From positions 28,934,369-28,998,368 of the forward strand of contig NC_080044.1 in assembly GCF_012489685.1 (NCBI RefSeq): a DNA stretch of 64,000 nucleotides, written 5' to 3'. The notes beneath the pieces were generated by a model that was given only the letters and a program-made list of their open reading frames with translations, made no database searches and was not told the DNA's origin. Both the position numbers and the translations under genes were made by a program. The stretch comes from Lotus japonicus (Eukaryota > Streptophyta > Magnoliopsida > Fabales > Fabaceae). Positions 1 to 10,219 of the stretch are shown in pieces (the first letter of the stretch is position 1; each line of letters opens with the position of its first letter).

Positions 1-368
1 AATACAAGGAATACATTTTTACTTCCTCTGAAGTGATATTAGTTGACTCTGATATCTTTACTCTGCTCATGACTCTGAATACTTATGCGCTCTGATTATT
101 TCATCTCATCTGTGTCATATATTCGTACTCTGAACTCTTGTATTATTTAGCTCAAAATCTAGATATTACTAATATTTTCATTAAGTCCTAGATTCAGGGG
201 GAGCTAAGCTCAGAATTAAGTTGTGACTTGGATTAAGAATGAGCAACATAAACCATTCACCTCAGGATAAGTTTTTCTCTATTCTCTAAACTCTGAGTGA
301 ATTCAGTTTATTGTTTAAGAATTGTTCATCAAAATACTTGGTTTCGTCATCATCAAAAAGGGAGAGAT

Positions 369-1576
369 TGTAAGATCAAGTTCTAATATATTAGTACAAC
401 TCTATGTTTTGATGATTACAAGTTAACTATTAAGTATGAACAATTATGGTACTCTAACGTTTTTTTCTGAGTGTTCAAATGACAGGCCAAGATTCTGGTT
501 CTACTTCACATATTTCAGAAGCACAATGTTCAAAGAGTAACCTCTGCAATGCTTGCGCACGTACTATGTTAAATCTGAACAGTAGATCAAGCTTCAGAAG
601 ATCTGAAGATCATAAAGCTCTGATATGGATTCAGCTCACTAGACGCTCTAAAGGATCAGACGCTCTAAAGGATCAGACGCTCTGAAGGATCAGACGCTCT
701 GAAGGATCATAAGCTGAGTAGTGAAGATTCTGAAGTCCAAGAGTAAGCTGGCTCTGAAGACCAAGTACTTCTCCTCTGAGTCCAGAAGCAGAAGGTACAA
801 AGGTCAGAGGATCCAAACTTCCCTCTGACTCTGATCATCAAGCTTCACAAGTTTCAAGATGAAGTGTCACTCAGATCAGAAGTCAACAAGGATAAAGGTC
901 GTGTCGCTATCCAAAGTACAAAAGCAATTGTACCATTCCTGACGACCCTACCAAACTGATTCAGCCACAGCAGAACCTGGAAATCCCAGATCTGCCCTCC
1001 AACGGTAGCATCTCCATGCAACGTTCAAACCCTAATCCTTGGAGTATATAAAGAGCTTGAAGATTGAAAGATGTCGTCTAAGAAACCTATTCACGCGCAA
1101 GAAATATTTAAAATCTTCTTAGCAATCTTTCTTCAATAGAACTAAGTGTGTTTACTATTAGCTTTCCAAGAAGCATTTATTTGTAAACCCAAAACCTTCA
1201 AACAGTTGTTTGTTTTACCTTTAGGAGATCAAGGTTGATCGGATCCTAGAGAAGACTAAGAGAGTGAATCTTAGTGGTAGCTAAGTCAGTGTATTGTTAG
1301 TCACTTTGCAGGTAGCAAATGCAGTTGTAACAAAACTCTGATTAGTGGATTGCCTTCATTCTAAGAAGGAAGAAATCCCCTTAACGGGTGGACTGGATTA
1401 GCTTGAGGGATTTATCAAGTGAACCAGGATAAAATCATCTGTGTGCTTTCCTTATCTCTTATCTCTGCACTTTTATCTTTGGTGATTGAAGAGATTTATT
1501 TAAATCTCAAGTGGGTTATCTTTTTTGTTATAAAACGTTATTCAAACCCCTCTTTCTATCGTTTTTCATACCTTCA
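369..1576 (+). repeat. 3' LTR of Sirevirus S0
   Basis: The LTR starts TGTAAGATCAAG, ends CGTTTTTCATACCTTCA, is 1208 bp long and aligns along its length with the S1, S2 and S4 LTRs. A TATA box TATATAAAG at 1045-1053 would drive transcription. The upstream U3 is crowded with short CTGAAG, CAGAAG and CTCTGA motifs, as in the other copies. Confidence 0.93.
642..709 (+). repeat. 4 x 17-bp tandem repeat in the LTR U3
   Basis: Four consecutive 17-bp units of the form GACGCTCTRAAGGATCA lie in U3. The same unit, six times and reverse-complemented, occurs in the S4 LTR at 34531-34632; S1 and S2 lack the expansion. Repeated short U3 motifs often act as enhancers in LTRs, but a function here is inference. 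Confidence 0.85.
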
Positions 1577-2508
1577 GCCCTTCCCCAAAAAGGTTGAATT
1601 TCGGCGAGCCTTTAGGGACCATTCCAGCCCAACACGGTCTTGTCGACGGCTCTCTTTCCCGTCCAACAGTTATCTCATCGCCGCTTGGTCCAAACCTGGC
1701 ATCTTCCGCCAACGCCCCTCCTCCATCTGTTCATACTTCCATCCTCTCCTCAGGGTCTGTGAGTCGGGGATTCCCGTATTCTCTAACTTTGACATCAGCT
1801 CAAATGGCACGAATGGATGAAGTTGTTAAGCAGCGTGGTTTGGATAATGTCTCTAGAGGGGTTGTGGCGGGAGTGCTCCACGCGTTCCTCTGCTATAGGC
1901 GCTCCGCCCAGGATGTTGACGAATTACGATCCGAAGTGGCGCGCCTCCGCGCTCTCAATTCTCAACTTGCTGAGGATCGCGAAGTGCTCGCCGCTCAACT
2001 GATCGCCAAGGAAAACTCCTTTTCCAAAGAACTAGCCGAGCAGTCCGCTCGTGCTGAAGTTAGCTTAGAGTTCCGCGATAGGAGGATTTCTGAATTGGAG
2101 AAAACTCTTGCAGAGCTGCGGTAGGAGGCGCAGCTAGAATCGAGCGCGAAAGTAGACCAAATAGCTTTGACAGAGGCCGACCTTGAAAACCTTCGATCTG
2201 ACCTGGCGAACAAAGATGATCTTCTATCCTCAGCGAAGACTCAAGCCCTTCTTGACGCGAAGGCCTTAGAAGAAAGATTGAGGTCAGAGGCTGCTGTTGC
2301 TGCCGCTTCTGAACGCGGCCGAGGCTTCTTCCTTGCCAAAGCCCAAGTCGAACATCTCCATCCTCTGATTGATCTCAGCCAGATGGGAGTATTTAAGAGG
2401 GTTACACCCACAGGGTTGGTCGGGCCCGACGATCCTTCAGGCTTCGTCGCCGAGCGTTTCCTGACGGAAGAACACGTAGAGCCAACTAAAAATGATAGGA
2501 GTCCTTAG
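1577..2508 (+). pseudogene. Tat accessory ORF, Transposase_28-like coiled-coil protein, 5'-truncated
   Basis: One plus-strand frame runs from the S0 insertion point to a stop at 2506-2508, broken by a single TAG at 2122-2124. The visible protein has a Pro/Ser-rich start, then a long heptad-rich coiled coil (about 1900-2330), then a C-terminal block containing FFLAKAQVEHLHPLIDLSQM and GLVGPDDPSGF. That block is typical of plant proteins annotated 'putative gypsy type transposon' (PF04195 family), which are known as additional ORFs of Tat elements. Its N-terminal half is cut off by S0. It is antisense to the host Tat element. Function is unknown. Confidence 0.7.
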
Positions 2509-2756
2509 ATTATCTTTGTTATCTTTGTACCAAGGGTCTTCCTTTTTTTTCTCTTTTTTTGTTTTTTTTTTATGAGGACCCCAAGTTTTTACTGCTTTTG
2601 CTGTGAGTCTTAATTGTACGCCTCCCACCGGAAGATAAACTATGCGGGACGTTCCTCTTAGGGAATTTCAAACGTCTGCCCAAGTGCTTCTTTCCCACGT
2701 TCCAACAGTTCACTGTTGACCATGTTGCAAGTCGCTCCTTTTATAAGAAAAACTCA

Positions 2757-2809
2757 TCGAGAAACTGCTCCATCAATAACTTCCGGAGACTGATCCGGGC
2801 TTATAAATA
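2757..2809 (+). promoter_or_regulatory. Antisense promoter, copy A (Tat)
   Basis: TCGAGAAACTG (2757-2767) is followed by the TATA box TATAAATA (2802-2809), 55 bases before the ATG of the small ORF. The same two elements precede the small ORF in S1, S2 and S4. An upstream CCACCGG near 2625 echoes the ACCACCGGYCAAG block seen in the Sirevirus copies. Confidence 0.6.
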
Positions 2810-2863
2810 AGAACCAAAACGCACAATTTTCACATCTCATCTGCTTTTTAAAACATCAAGGAA

Positions 2864-3253
2864 ATGGAATCCTACATTGCCTACTTGGAAGAGCTCAGGA
2901 ATAAAGCTTTTGATGAAGACCTCTTCATCAACGTCAGGCATCCGGAAGATCCCAACGTCTACGACCTGACCAACAAGCTGTTGGGAATGGATCTGAGTCC
3001 TAAGATGGATGCTATCCTCCGAGATTTTCTCTGCTTCGTGGAGGAATTTCAAGAGCTCTGCCGGCGGAAGCTGGATCTGCTAGAGGAGAAAGGAACAGTG
3101 ATAACAACTCTGGAGACGGTGGAAGAAGGTCCTGAGAAGCAGGAGCTGAGCCGGAAACTCTGCAACTTAGAGTACAAGCAATACCGGTTGGAGCTTGAGA
3201 GGACAGAGCAGCGCAAAGAATGTAGGAAAATGAGGAAAGACCCCCCTTTTTAA
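2864..3253 (+). CDS. Small antisense coiled-coil ORF, copy A (inside Tat)
   Basis: The 129 aa ORF is intact and starts at an ATG preceded by its own TATA box. It belongs to a four-member family in this window (others at 22148-22540, 36946-37338 and 51238-51627). Shared features are an N-terminal (M)xSxIxxxExLRxKAFDED block, FINVRHPE, a central FVEE, a charged Leu/Glu-rich helical C-terminal half likely to form a coiled coil, and the ending KMRKDPPF. It has no signal peptide or membrane segment. It is closest to copy D although that copy sits in a Ty1/copia element and this one in Ty3/gypsy. It is antisense to Tat, downstream of pol. I do not recognise the family and assign no function. Confidence 0.75.
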   Translation: MESYIAYLEELRNKAFDEDLFINVRHPEDPNVYDLTNKLLGMDLSPKMDAILRDFLCFVEEFQELCRRKLDLLEEKGTVITTLETVEEGPEKQELSRKLCNLEYKQYRLELERTEQRKECRKMRKDPPF

Positions 3254-3274
3254 ATGTATTAAGTCAAGTATTTG

Positions 3275-3280
3275 AATAAA
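3275..3280 (+). terminator. Poly(A) signal of the small ORF, copy A
   Basis: AATAAA lies 22 bases after the stop codon. All four copies have AATAAA within 60 bases of the stop, preceded by TGA or TTG A. Confidence 0.55.
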
Positions 3281-4359
3281 ATTTTTGTTTCCCGAATTGT
3301 TTTGACGTGCACTATTAGAATTATGCAAACAAACAAATAACCAAGTTAGAAAATCGTAACGACGTAAACAGATAAATGAAGGAATGAATGAATAATTAAA
3401 TGAGCGAAGGATAGTTAAGCGGGAGAGGCGGGCAGCCCGCTACTTATCTTCGTCTTTCGTTCGTCGCCGCTTAGCATGTGTTTTCAGTGCTAGTTTCTCG
3501 GTTTTGTGTGAGTATTTTTCGAGAGTGTGCTACACATAACTAGGGCTTTCGCTCGGTATTTTACCGAGGCTTTCGTTCGCACCAATATTTCCCGTAAGAG
3601 CAGGTGCGGCCCCTCCAGCATTATTAGGTGGGGACTTACAGTTGCTCGGGGCCCAATGGTCATATGAGTTTACCCGAGACTTTTGGCCTAGTTAAAAATG
3701 CTTCCCGCGTTTCAGGAAGACTCGACTTGCCCGAATTTCGGGGAGGTTCTTTGGATAAGGAGCTTTATTCGCGCACGCCGCCAACGAGTGGCGACGGGAA
3801 GCTCATCCGCACACGTCGCCTGCATGGGCTACGGTCAGCGCCGGACTTTCCGGAGCGATCCCCAGACATCAAGGTCGTGTTGGGATCGCCACCTTCAAGG
3901 AATTTTTCCCACCAGGCTGCCGTCTCAGTTCGATAGTTAGGAGTATTGCTAAGAATATCCTTTTGTATTTGATTTGTTTAAATTTTTACATCGAGGGATG
4001 CCTCGTTAAAAAACTCCCGTGTCGGAGAAAAAGAGTGCATCTTTATTTTGGTCCTTGCTTTTTGGTCTCCTTTTCAATCCGAGTATTACTCCCAGCATCT
4101 TGTCTTCCTCGCCCTCTTTGCCTTCTCAGCCGTGGCGAGGGATCTGTCCCTGCCCTTCCTCGCGATTGGCGGGCCGAGCTGACTTCGTTGGTCTTCTGTC
4201 CCCATCCTTTTGTTGCTCGGCCTCCCTCTTGTTACCCCTTCCTTGTGCTCTTTCCTTTCCTTCATTCCTGGTCTGGTGATGAGTTTCTCCCTTTCCTGCC
4301 TTCCGAGGGGGCCAAGCAAATGCAGGCGGCTCCCCACAAACAGTTCCTCTTTTCCCCCA
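3281..4359 (-). other. Tat 3' non-coding region
   Basis: No convincing gene is seen. Read on the minus strand, the stretch near 4045-4000 contains CACTCTTTTTCTCC followed by GTTTTTTAACGAGGCATCCC. This resembles a motif commonly found after integrase in plant Tat elements. The region ends at 4355-4359 with CCCCA, one copy of the Tekay target duplication. Open frames here are low-complexity shadows. Confidence 0.55.
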
Positions 4360-5194
4360 TGTAACACCCCGATTTCGGTGGCGTCACTTTAGTAACCAAA
4401 AAGAAATTTAAAGCGGAAAAACGTGAATATTTTTTTTTTCGATCGATATTTGTTTTAAGTAAATAAAAGACTTATCGACGAAAGATAAACATGACTAATT
4501 TACAGATATATATACAATCTCCACAGTAAGTAACATGCTACGTCACGAGTGACCTCGAGTGACGGAAAGTAGTGCCTGATGGCAAATATGTACTGACAAA
4601 ATATAAGGTCAGTATTCTGAATACAGTCCTCCAAACGAAAGTAGGTCAGCCCAAAAACAGCCCGAACACCTCCTAGTCCGACTAACTCCCTGTGACTCCC
4701 GTAAAGAGAACCACACAAAAAGCTAAAGGCCGGGGACCTACCCTGCCCCAAAATGAGAAAACTGAAGATCAGAGCCACGACACTACTCCTACCCTAATCC
4801 TGACTAGAGGAGCACACCACAGCACTCCCAGCTACGCATCACCAAGATCGTCGTCTGAATCTGAATCCAAGACGACTAGGTCTATGACTGCATCTGTCTC
4901 CACAGCTGGTACGGCGGGTACGGTACCCGATCCCAAATCAACAGCAGCCGCGACGGTGGGTGAGCTAGAGTCAGATGAAGTCCCTCCTATAGGCAACTCC
5001 TCCGAAGGGTCCTCTTCGTCCTCAGGCGACGGTGGTGGTGGTACTACAACTCCAGGGCCACAGTGCACGCCCGGTGGTAGGTTGAAGCTGACTGTGTAGT
5101 GTCTCAAGACTCCTTGCGTCAAGTTTCCCATTCTGTCGACGCGATCCTATTATTCGCTCTGAATAAATAGCTCGGTGACCGGCGGGGTCAACCA
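4360..5194 (-). repeat. Tekay LTR fragment (3' end of LTR), inverted
   Basis: Bases 4360-5194 are the reverse complement of the last ~835 bases of the LTR that also ends at 7750, with high identity. The match stops at GGGGTCAACCA (5184-5194), where the sequence switches to the opposite strand of a more upstream LTR part. The two fragments form a large imperfect inverted repeat around 5195-6900. Confidence 0.85.
4832..5105 (-). pseudogene. LTR-encoded ORF, C-terminal half
   Basis: This inverted LTR fragment keeps the C-terminal part of the LTR ORF described at 49960-50439: VSFNLPPGVHCGPG, a Pro run, an acidic Ser-rich stretch and the ending VIDLVVLDSDSDDD. The N-terminal half is removed by the junction at 5194. 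Confidence 0.65.
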
Positions 5195-5235
5195 GGAAGA
5201 TCGTGAAGGAGGTTTTGAGGAACAAGCTGGAGAAC

Positions 5236-5247
5236 CTACAGGTGAGG
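5236..5247 (+). other. Predicted splice donor in the Tekay leader
   Basis: CCTACAG/GTGAGG (cut after 5241) is a near-perfect plant 5' splice site. It recurs at the same LTR position at 48471, 28656 (minus) and 63343 (minus), though flanking bases differ; the divergent LTR at 14436-17992 has a weakened GAG/GTTAGG. Confidence 0.5.
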
Positions 5248-5884
5248 GCTACTCACTGAATACTAGATAATGACTTAGGTGTCGACGAATTCGACTTGAT
5301 TTACTGTTTATGCACTTGATTGTGTTTGACTGGGAAAAATGTTTTCTGACGCTACGGTTGACAATTGATAATCATTTATCGCTTGAATTGTTTTTGAGAT
5401 TGATTCACATGCTATGTGCTAAATGGTTAATCTAGGATGTGTTGATATTTATTCACATGCTATGTGCTAAATGGTTATTCTACAATGTGTTGATATATGT
5501 GCCATGACTGTTGGATTGTGTTGCGTTGATTATGCAAATACACATATATCTGTTGTACGTCAGAGAGGATAAAACGGGCAATTATGCCAGAACTTATCAT
5601 GAGATTTTGAGAAAGTTTGATGAGACGAACAAAGTTTCGGGCCTTGTTATTGTTTTGATGGATCGAGACCTTCTCTGGGAGTTACTTGGGATTACGGGAT
5701 CTTTTAAACTCATAAGGTTAGAGATAAAACTAAATGGAAACTGTTTTTACAAGGAAAACTCATAAGACACTAAATAACCTCTGAACCTTTAAATAATGAT
5801 CACAATCTCAAATAAGAGCTTAGGACTTGAATATTAGTTTTGGAAAAAGAGAAGTGTCGCCGAGTCCAAGTTTTGGGGAAACTA

Positions 5885-6100
5885 ATAAGTTTCCGAGTAT
5901 ATTGATACTCTTTGCTCGAGGAGCAGTTTTGTTGTTTGACTATCTAAAGGATAAGTCGAGAAAATTAATAAGTTTCTGAGTACTGTGATGCTCTTTTGCT
6001 CGATGAGCAGTTTTGTTGTTTGGGCTATCTGAAGGATAAGCCGGAAACGGGTAGTTTCCAAGTACATTGGTACTTTTTGCTCGCTGAGCAGTTTTTGACC
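5885..6100 (+). repeat. Two ~83-bp tandem units in the LTR
   Basis: Each unit holds TGCTCGATGAGCAGTTTTG (a TGCTC/GAGCA hairpin), a TGTTTGGCTATCT-like block and GGATAAG. The same unit is present about three times in reverse at 62480-62700. Confidence 0.7.
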
Positions 6101-6810
6101 ATCGGATGGAGATGAGTCGGATGATTCGAGAAATCATCATGAGTTACTTTTGATAATTAATTGTCTTTTGTCGCAGAATCGACATTTACCTTAGGGTATT
6201 CTTTTTAGAGACAATAAGTTAGCTAGAACACGTGACGACGTGACGAGTGAGGTCGGAGACGTTGTTTGGCTAATCACTTTGCATTCATGCACTCATTTTG
6301 AGGTTAATATACGGTGGGATGCCGGACCTCGGTGGATTCAAAAATGGTCATAAGACCCGGATTTCCACATAAGAACACTGCGGTGATTCTTAGTAGCAGA
6401 CGGAAATGGCAGACCTACGGGTTCACTGCTGATCTGACTACATTTTGTTTGGTATAAGAGACGCCCGAGCAGAAATGGTCCGACCATGGCTGGTGTTAGG
6501 GCTGACTCGTTGGTGCCCATCCCTCCGGATTGCATCTTGTTCCTTAGCATTGCACTTCATGCACCATTCATGCTGACTTAGTTGCTGAGTGTATTTGATA
6601 CATGATAATATTGTTTGAGATATGTTAATTGCCAGCAAATGTCATTTATTTTCATTTGACAGGATATACAATTCATAATGTTGTTATTCATATTTAAGCC
6701 TATGTAGCTATTGCTTAAACTTTACCTATTGGATGTATTACTTATGTAATTCTTTGGAGTTGACCCTCGCGCCTTCTGTGTGTGTTTGGGCGGACTACGC
6801 CTTTGGTCAG

Positions 6811-7050
6811 ATGTCGATGGCCGATTGGTTCGAGATGGTCGTCCCTTCGAGGAGGACTGGGTACGAGTTGTTGGATACGGACACCCCGGGCTCATGGGTG
6901 GTCGACCCCGCCGGTCTCCGAGCTATTTATTCGGGGCGAATAATGGAGGATCGCGTCGACAGAATGGGAAACTTGACGCAAGGAGTCTTGAGACGCTACA
7001 CAGTCAGCTTCAACCTACCACTGGGCGTGCACTGTGGCCCTGAGTTGTAG
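6811..7050 (+). pseudogene. LTR-encoded ORF, frame-broken copy
   Basis: The ATG at 6811 follows directly on CAG, as in other copies. The frame encodes MSMADWFEMV, GSWVVDPAG and GRIMEDRVDR, then stops at 7048-7050 just after VHCGPEL. The remaining C-terminal coding (acidic tail, VIDLVVLDSDSDDD, to about 7262) continues in another frame, so a small indel broke it. Against the intact copy at 49960, 34 of 52 compared codons (about 6888-7043) differ and 25 of these changes are synonymous. Confidence 0.65.
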
Positions 7051-7753
7051 TACCACCACCACTGTCGCCTGAGGACGAGGAGGACCCTTCGGAGGAGTTG
7101 CCTGTAGGAGGGACTTCATCTGACTCTGGCTCACCCACCGTCGCGGCTGTTGTTGATTTGGGATCGGGTACCGTACCCGCCGTACCAGCTGTGGAGACAG
7201 ATGCAGTCATAGACCTAGTCGTCTTGGATTCAGATTCAGACGACGATCTTGGTGATGCATAGCTGGGAGTGCTGTGGTGTGCTCCTCTAGTCAGGATTAG
7301 GGTAGGAATAGTGTCGTGGCTCTGATCTTCAGTTTTCTCATTTTGGGGCAGGGTAGGTCCCCGACCTTTAGCTTTTTGTGTGGTTCTCTTTACGGGAGTC
7401 ACAGGGAGTTGGTCGGACTAGGAGGTCTTCGGGCTGTTTTTGGGCTGACCTACTTTAGTTTGGAGGACTGTATTCATAATACTGACCTTATATTTTGTCT
7501 GTTCATATTTGCCGTCAGGCACTACTTTCCGTCACTGGAGGTCACTCGTGACGTAGCATGTTACTTACTGTGGGGATTGTATATATATCTGTAAATTAGT
7601 CATGTTTATCTTTCGTCGATAAGTCTTTATTCCGACAAGTCTTTTATTTACTTAAAACAAATATCGATCAAAAAAAAAAATATTCACGTTTTTCCGCTTT
7701 AAATTTCTTTTTGGTTACTAAAGTGACGTCGCCGAAATCGGGGTGTTACATTG

Positions 7754-7765
7754 TGGTATCAGAGC
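7754..7765 (+). other. Primer binding site, tRNA-Met type (Tekay)
   Basis: TGGTATCAGAGC, complementary to the initiator tRNA-Met 3' end, begins three bases after the LTR end at 7750. Confidence 0.9.
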
Positions 7766-7932
7766 TTGTCGAGTCTTTCGGGAGTCTTTGGGGAATAGGT
7801 CTTCTGTGCTAGGTTGTGTGACTCTGCAAAGAGTGAAAATTGATTGTCTGCAAGCGATTTTTCGCTTAGAATTGATTGAAGTTATTACTTAATCATATTG
7901 TATAGTTATGTTAGATGCTATCTTATGATGAG

Positions 7933-7958
7933 TATTAACTGTTTGTTTGACTTAACAG
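7933..7958 (+). other. Predicted splice acceptor before Tekay gag
   Basis: TATTAAC (7933-7939, a good branch point) is followed by a T-rich run and CTTAACAG ending at 7958, three bases before the gag ATG. With the donor at 5241 this would define a 2717-nt leader intron that removes the LTR ORF and the primer site. Confidence 0.45.
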
Positions 7959-7961
7959 AAC

Positions 7962-8940
7962 ATGGTGAACACTAACCAACTAGCTGAGATGATGGCCACT
8001 ATGGCCCAAGTTGTGACTGCACAGGCGAATGATAATGCTATGAGGCGTGCTGCTGAAGAAGCACGTGATCAGCATCAGCGTCAGAGAGAAGTAACTCTGG
8101 ATTAGAACAAGGGTCTGAATGATTTCAGGAGACAAGATCCTCCTAAGTTCTCGGGTGGTACTAACCCTGAGAAAGCGGATCTTTGGATCCAGGAGATTGA
8201 GAAGATTTTCGGTGTATTGCAAACTGCTGAAGGTGCCAAGGTTGGCATGGCTACTTATCTGCTTTTTGGTGATGTTGAGTACTGGTGGAGAGGCGCCAGG
8301 GGAATCATGGAAGCTACAATGAAGAGATCAACTGGAATTATTTCCGAACTGCTTTTCTGGAAAAGTATTTTCCAACTAGTGCTCGGGATGAGCGAGAGGC
8401 ACAGTTCCTGACACTTCGTCAAGGGAGCATGTCTGTACCTGAATTCGCTTCTAAGTTGGAGTCTTTGGCCAAGCATTTCCAATTCTTCAATGATCATGTC
8501 GATGAGCGCTACATGTGTAAGCGTTTTGTCAATGGACTGAGGCCAGATATTGAGGATTCCGTGAGGCCGTTGGGAATCATGCGTTTTCAGTCGCTTGTTG
8601 AGAAAGCCACAGAAGTTGAACTGATGAAGAATAAGAGGTTGAACTGTGCTGGAATGGGAGGACCAGTGAGATCAGGTTCTCAAAACTACCAAGGCAAAGG
8701 AAGATTTCAGAACATGAAGCCGTATCAACGTCCTGCTGGGAGGGGGTTTACCCCAGGATCTTACAGACCTATGGCTGGTACTGCTGGTGGTTCTGGAAAT
8801 CAGGCTGTGAACCGAGATGTGAATTGTTTCTTCAAGTGTGGAAAGCTGGGGCACTATGCTAATGCGTGTACAGACACGAGGCCTAAGTGCTTTAACTGTG
8901 ACAAGTTTGGACACACTGCTAGTTAGTGTAGGGCACCCAA
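7962..8940 (+). pseudogene. Tekay gag, broken
   Basis: The ATG at 7962 opens a chromovirus-type gag. The retrotransposon gag core is visible around 8130-8640 (YWWRGAR, EKYFPTSARDEREAQFL, LRQGSMSVPEFASKLESL, FVNGLRPDIEDSV), followed by two CCHC knuckles at about 8824-8930. Damage: TAG at 8103-8105, a one-base frameshift near 8316-8320, and a TAG at 8924-8926 inside the second knuckle just before its last Cys. S1 inserted at 8940; the same frame resumes at 24557 in the protease, so gag and protease were one reading frame before S1 arrived. Confidence 0.85.
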
Positions 8941-10147
8941 TGTAAGATCAAGTTTTGATCTAGTAGTACAACTCTATGTTTTGATGATTACAAGTTAACC
9001 TTTTGATATGAACAATTGTGGTACTCTAACGTGTTTTTCTGAGTGTGCTATTTACAGGCTCTGACCTCAACTCAATCTCACACAAATCAGAAGCACTGTG
9101 TATAAAGAGTGACCCAAGCAACGCTTTCGCATTCACCATGTTCAGTATGAACAGTGGAAAAGCTTCAGAAGTTCTGAAGGTATACAAACTCTGATGTGGA
9201 CTCAGTCACTAGAAGCTCTGAAGATCCAGAAAGGCTGATAACCAAGAAACACTGAAGGCTCAGATGTTCTGATGGTGTAGAAGACTCTGAAGATCCAGAA
9301 GCTGATTAGTGAAGTTCTGATGTCCAGAAGCAAGATACTCTGAAGACCATGTTCTTCCCTCTGAGTTCAGAATCAGAAGAAACAATGGTCAGAGGATCTG
9401 GGCTTTCCCTCTGACTCTGATCAACCGGCTTCACAAGTTCCAATATGAAGCATTCCCCTGATCAGAAGTCTCCTAGGTTTAAAGGTCGCGTCGCTATCCA
9501 AGTACAAAAGCAACTGTACCTTCCTGACGACCTACCTAACGTTCTCAGCCACAGCAGAAGCTGGATTTTCCAGAACTGCCCTCCAACGGTAGCATTTCCC
9601 ATGCAACGCTCAACCCTAATCCTTGGTATATATAAAGAGGCTGAAGACTGAAAGAAGCGGCTAGAAGCATTCACATACGCGCAAGACAATCTTAAATTCT
9701 TCTAAGCTTTCTTTCATCGAAAATTCATTGAGTTTACTATCAGCTTTTTAGAAGCAAATCTCTTGTAAACAATTCTTTGATAAACAGTTTGTTTAGTTCC
9801 TTTAGGAGATCAAGGCTGATCGGATCCTAGAGAAGACTAAGAGAGTGAATCTTAGTGTGAGCTAAGTCAGTGTAATTGTTAGTCACTTGTAGGTTTCAAG
9901 TGCAGTTGTAACTCTTACCTGATTAGTGGATTGCCTTCATTCTAAGAAGGAAGAAATCACCTTAACGGGTGGACTGGAGTAGCTTGAGTGATTTATCAAG
10001 TGAACCAGGATAAAATCCTTGTGTGCTTTTCTATCTCTTATCTTTAGCACTTAAGTTCTCGAAAGATTTGTCAAAATCTTTAAGGTGGAAGTTTTATACT
10101 GAAAACGTTATTCAAACCCCCCCTTTCTACCGTTTTTCATACCTTCA
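8941..10147 (+). repeat. 5' LTR of Sirevirus S1
   Basis: Runs from TGTAAGATCAAG to CATACCTTCA. TATA box TATATATAAA at 9627-9636. Directly followed by the primer site. Confidence 0.95.
9627..9636 (+). promoter_or_regulatory. TATA box of the S1 5' LTR
   Basis: TATATATAAA occurs at the same LTR position as TATATAAAG in S0 (1045) and the reverse-complement TATATATAG in S2 (45712-45719), which marks the U3/R boundary just downstream. Confidence 0.75.
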
Positions 10148-10149
10148 AT

Positions 10150-10161
10150 TGGTATCAGAGC
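10150..10161 (+). other. Primer binding site, tRNA-Met type (S1)
   Basis: TGGTATCAGAGC, two bases after the LTR end. Confidence 0.92.
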
Positions 10162-10219
10162 GCAAGTTCTGATTACCACACCTAACAGTGTTCAGTGATC
10201 CGGGCCGGTGTGAAAAACA

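Larger units (their letters stand above)
1..1576 (+). mobile_element. Sirevirus S0 (Ty1/copia), 3' end only
   Basis: The window opens inside the non-coding tail of a plus-strand Sirevirus, about 370 bases before its 3' LTR. Bases 1-368 match the stretch before the 3' LTR of S1 (about 22970-23344), including a CAGGGGGAGCT purine tract near 195 and a final tract AAAAAGGGAGAGAT at 355-368, slightly altered from S1. The body and 5' LTR lie outside the window. The right flank (1577 on) is the interior of the Tat accessory ORF, so S0 inserted into that ORF. Its target duplication should be GCCCT, but this cannot be tested here. Confidence 0.9.
5195..7750 (+). repeat. Tekay LTR, 3' two-thirds, plus orientation
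   Basis: It begins AGGAAGATCGTG at the inversion junction, lacks the first ~1.4-1.5 kb of the LTR (U3 and TATA region, which lie instead at 24741-26182), and ends CGGGGTGTTACA at 7750 directly before the primer site. It carries a conserved splice-donor-like CTACAG/GTGAGG at 5241, two ~83-bp repeat units at 5885-6100 and a broken copy of the LTR ORF at 6811-7050. Confidence 0.87.

Noticed and set aside
1419..1820. Frame crossing the S0 LTR boundary
   Set aside because: It joins LTR sequence to Tat sequence across an insertion junction and cannot be a native gene.
3628..4392. Several overlapping frames on both strands
   Set aside because: Low-complexity Ser/Pro/Leu-rich translations in Tat 3' non-coding DNA without conserved partners.
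9445..9651. 68-codon frame repeated in every Sirevirus LTR (also 23849, 35428 and 45687)
   Set aside because: Spans the TATA box and transcription start region of the LTR; repeated only because the LTRs are repeated. I did not see evidence of protein-level selection.
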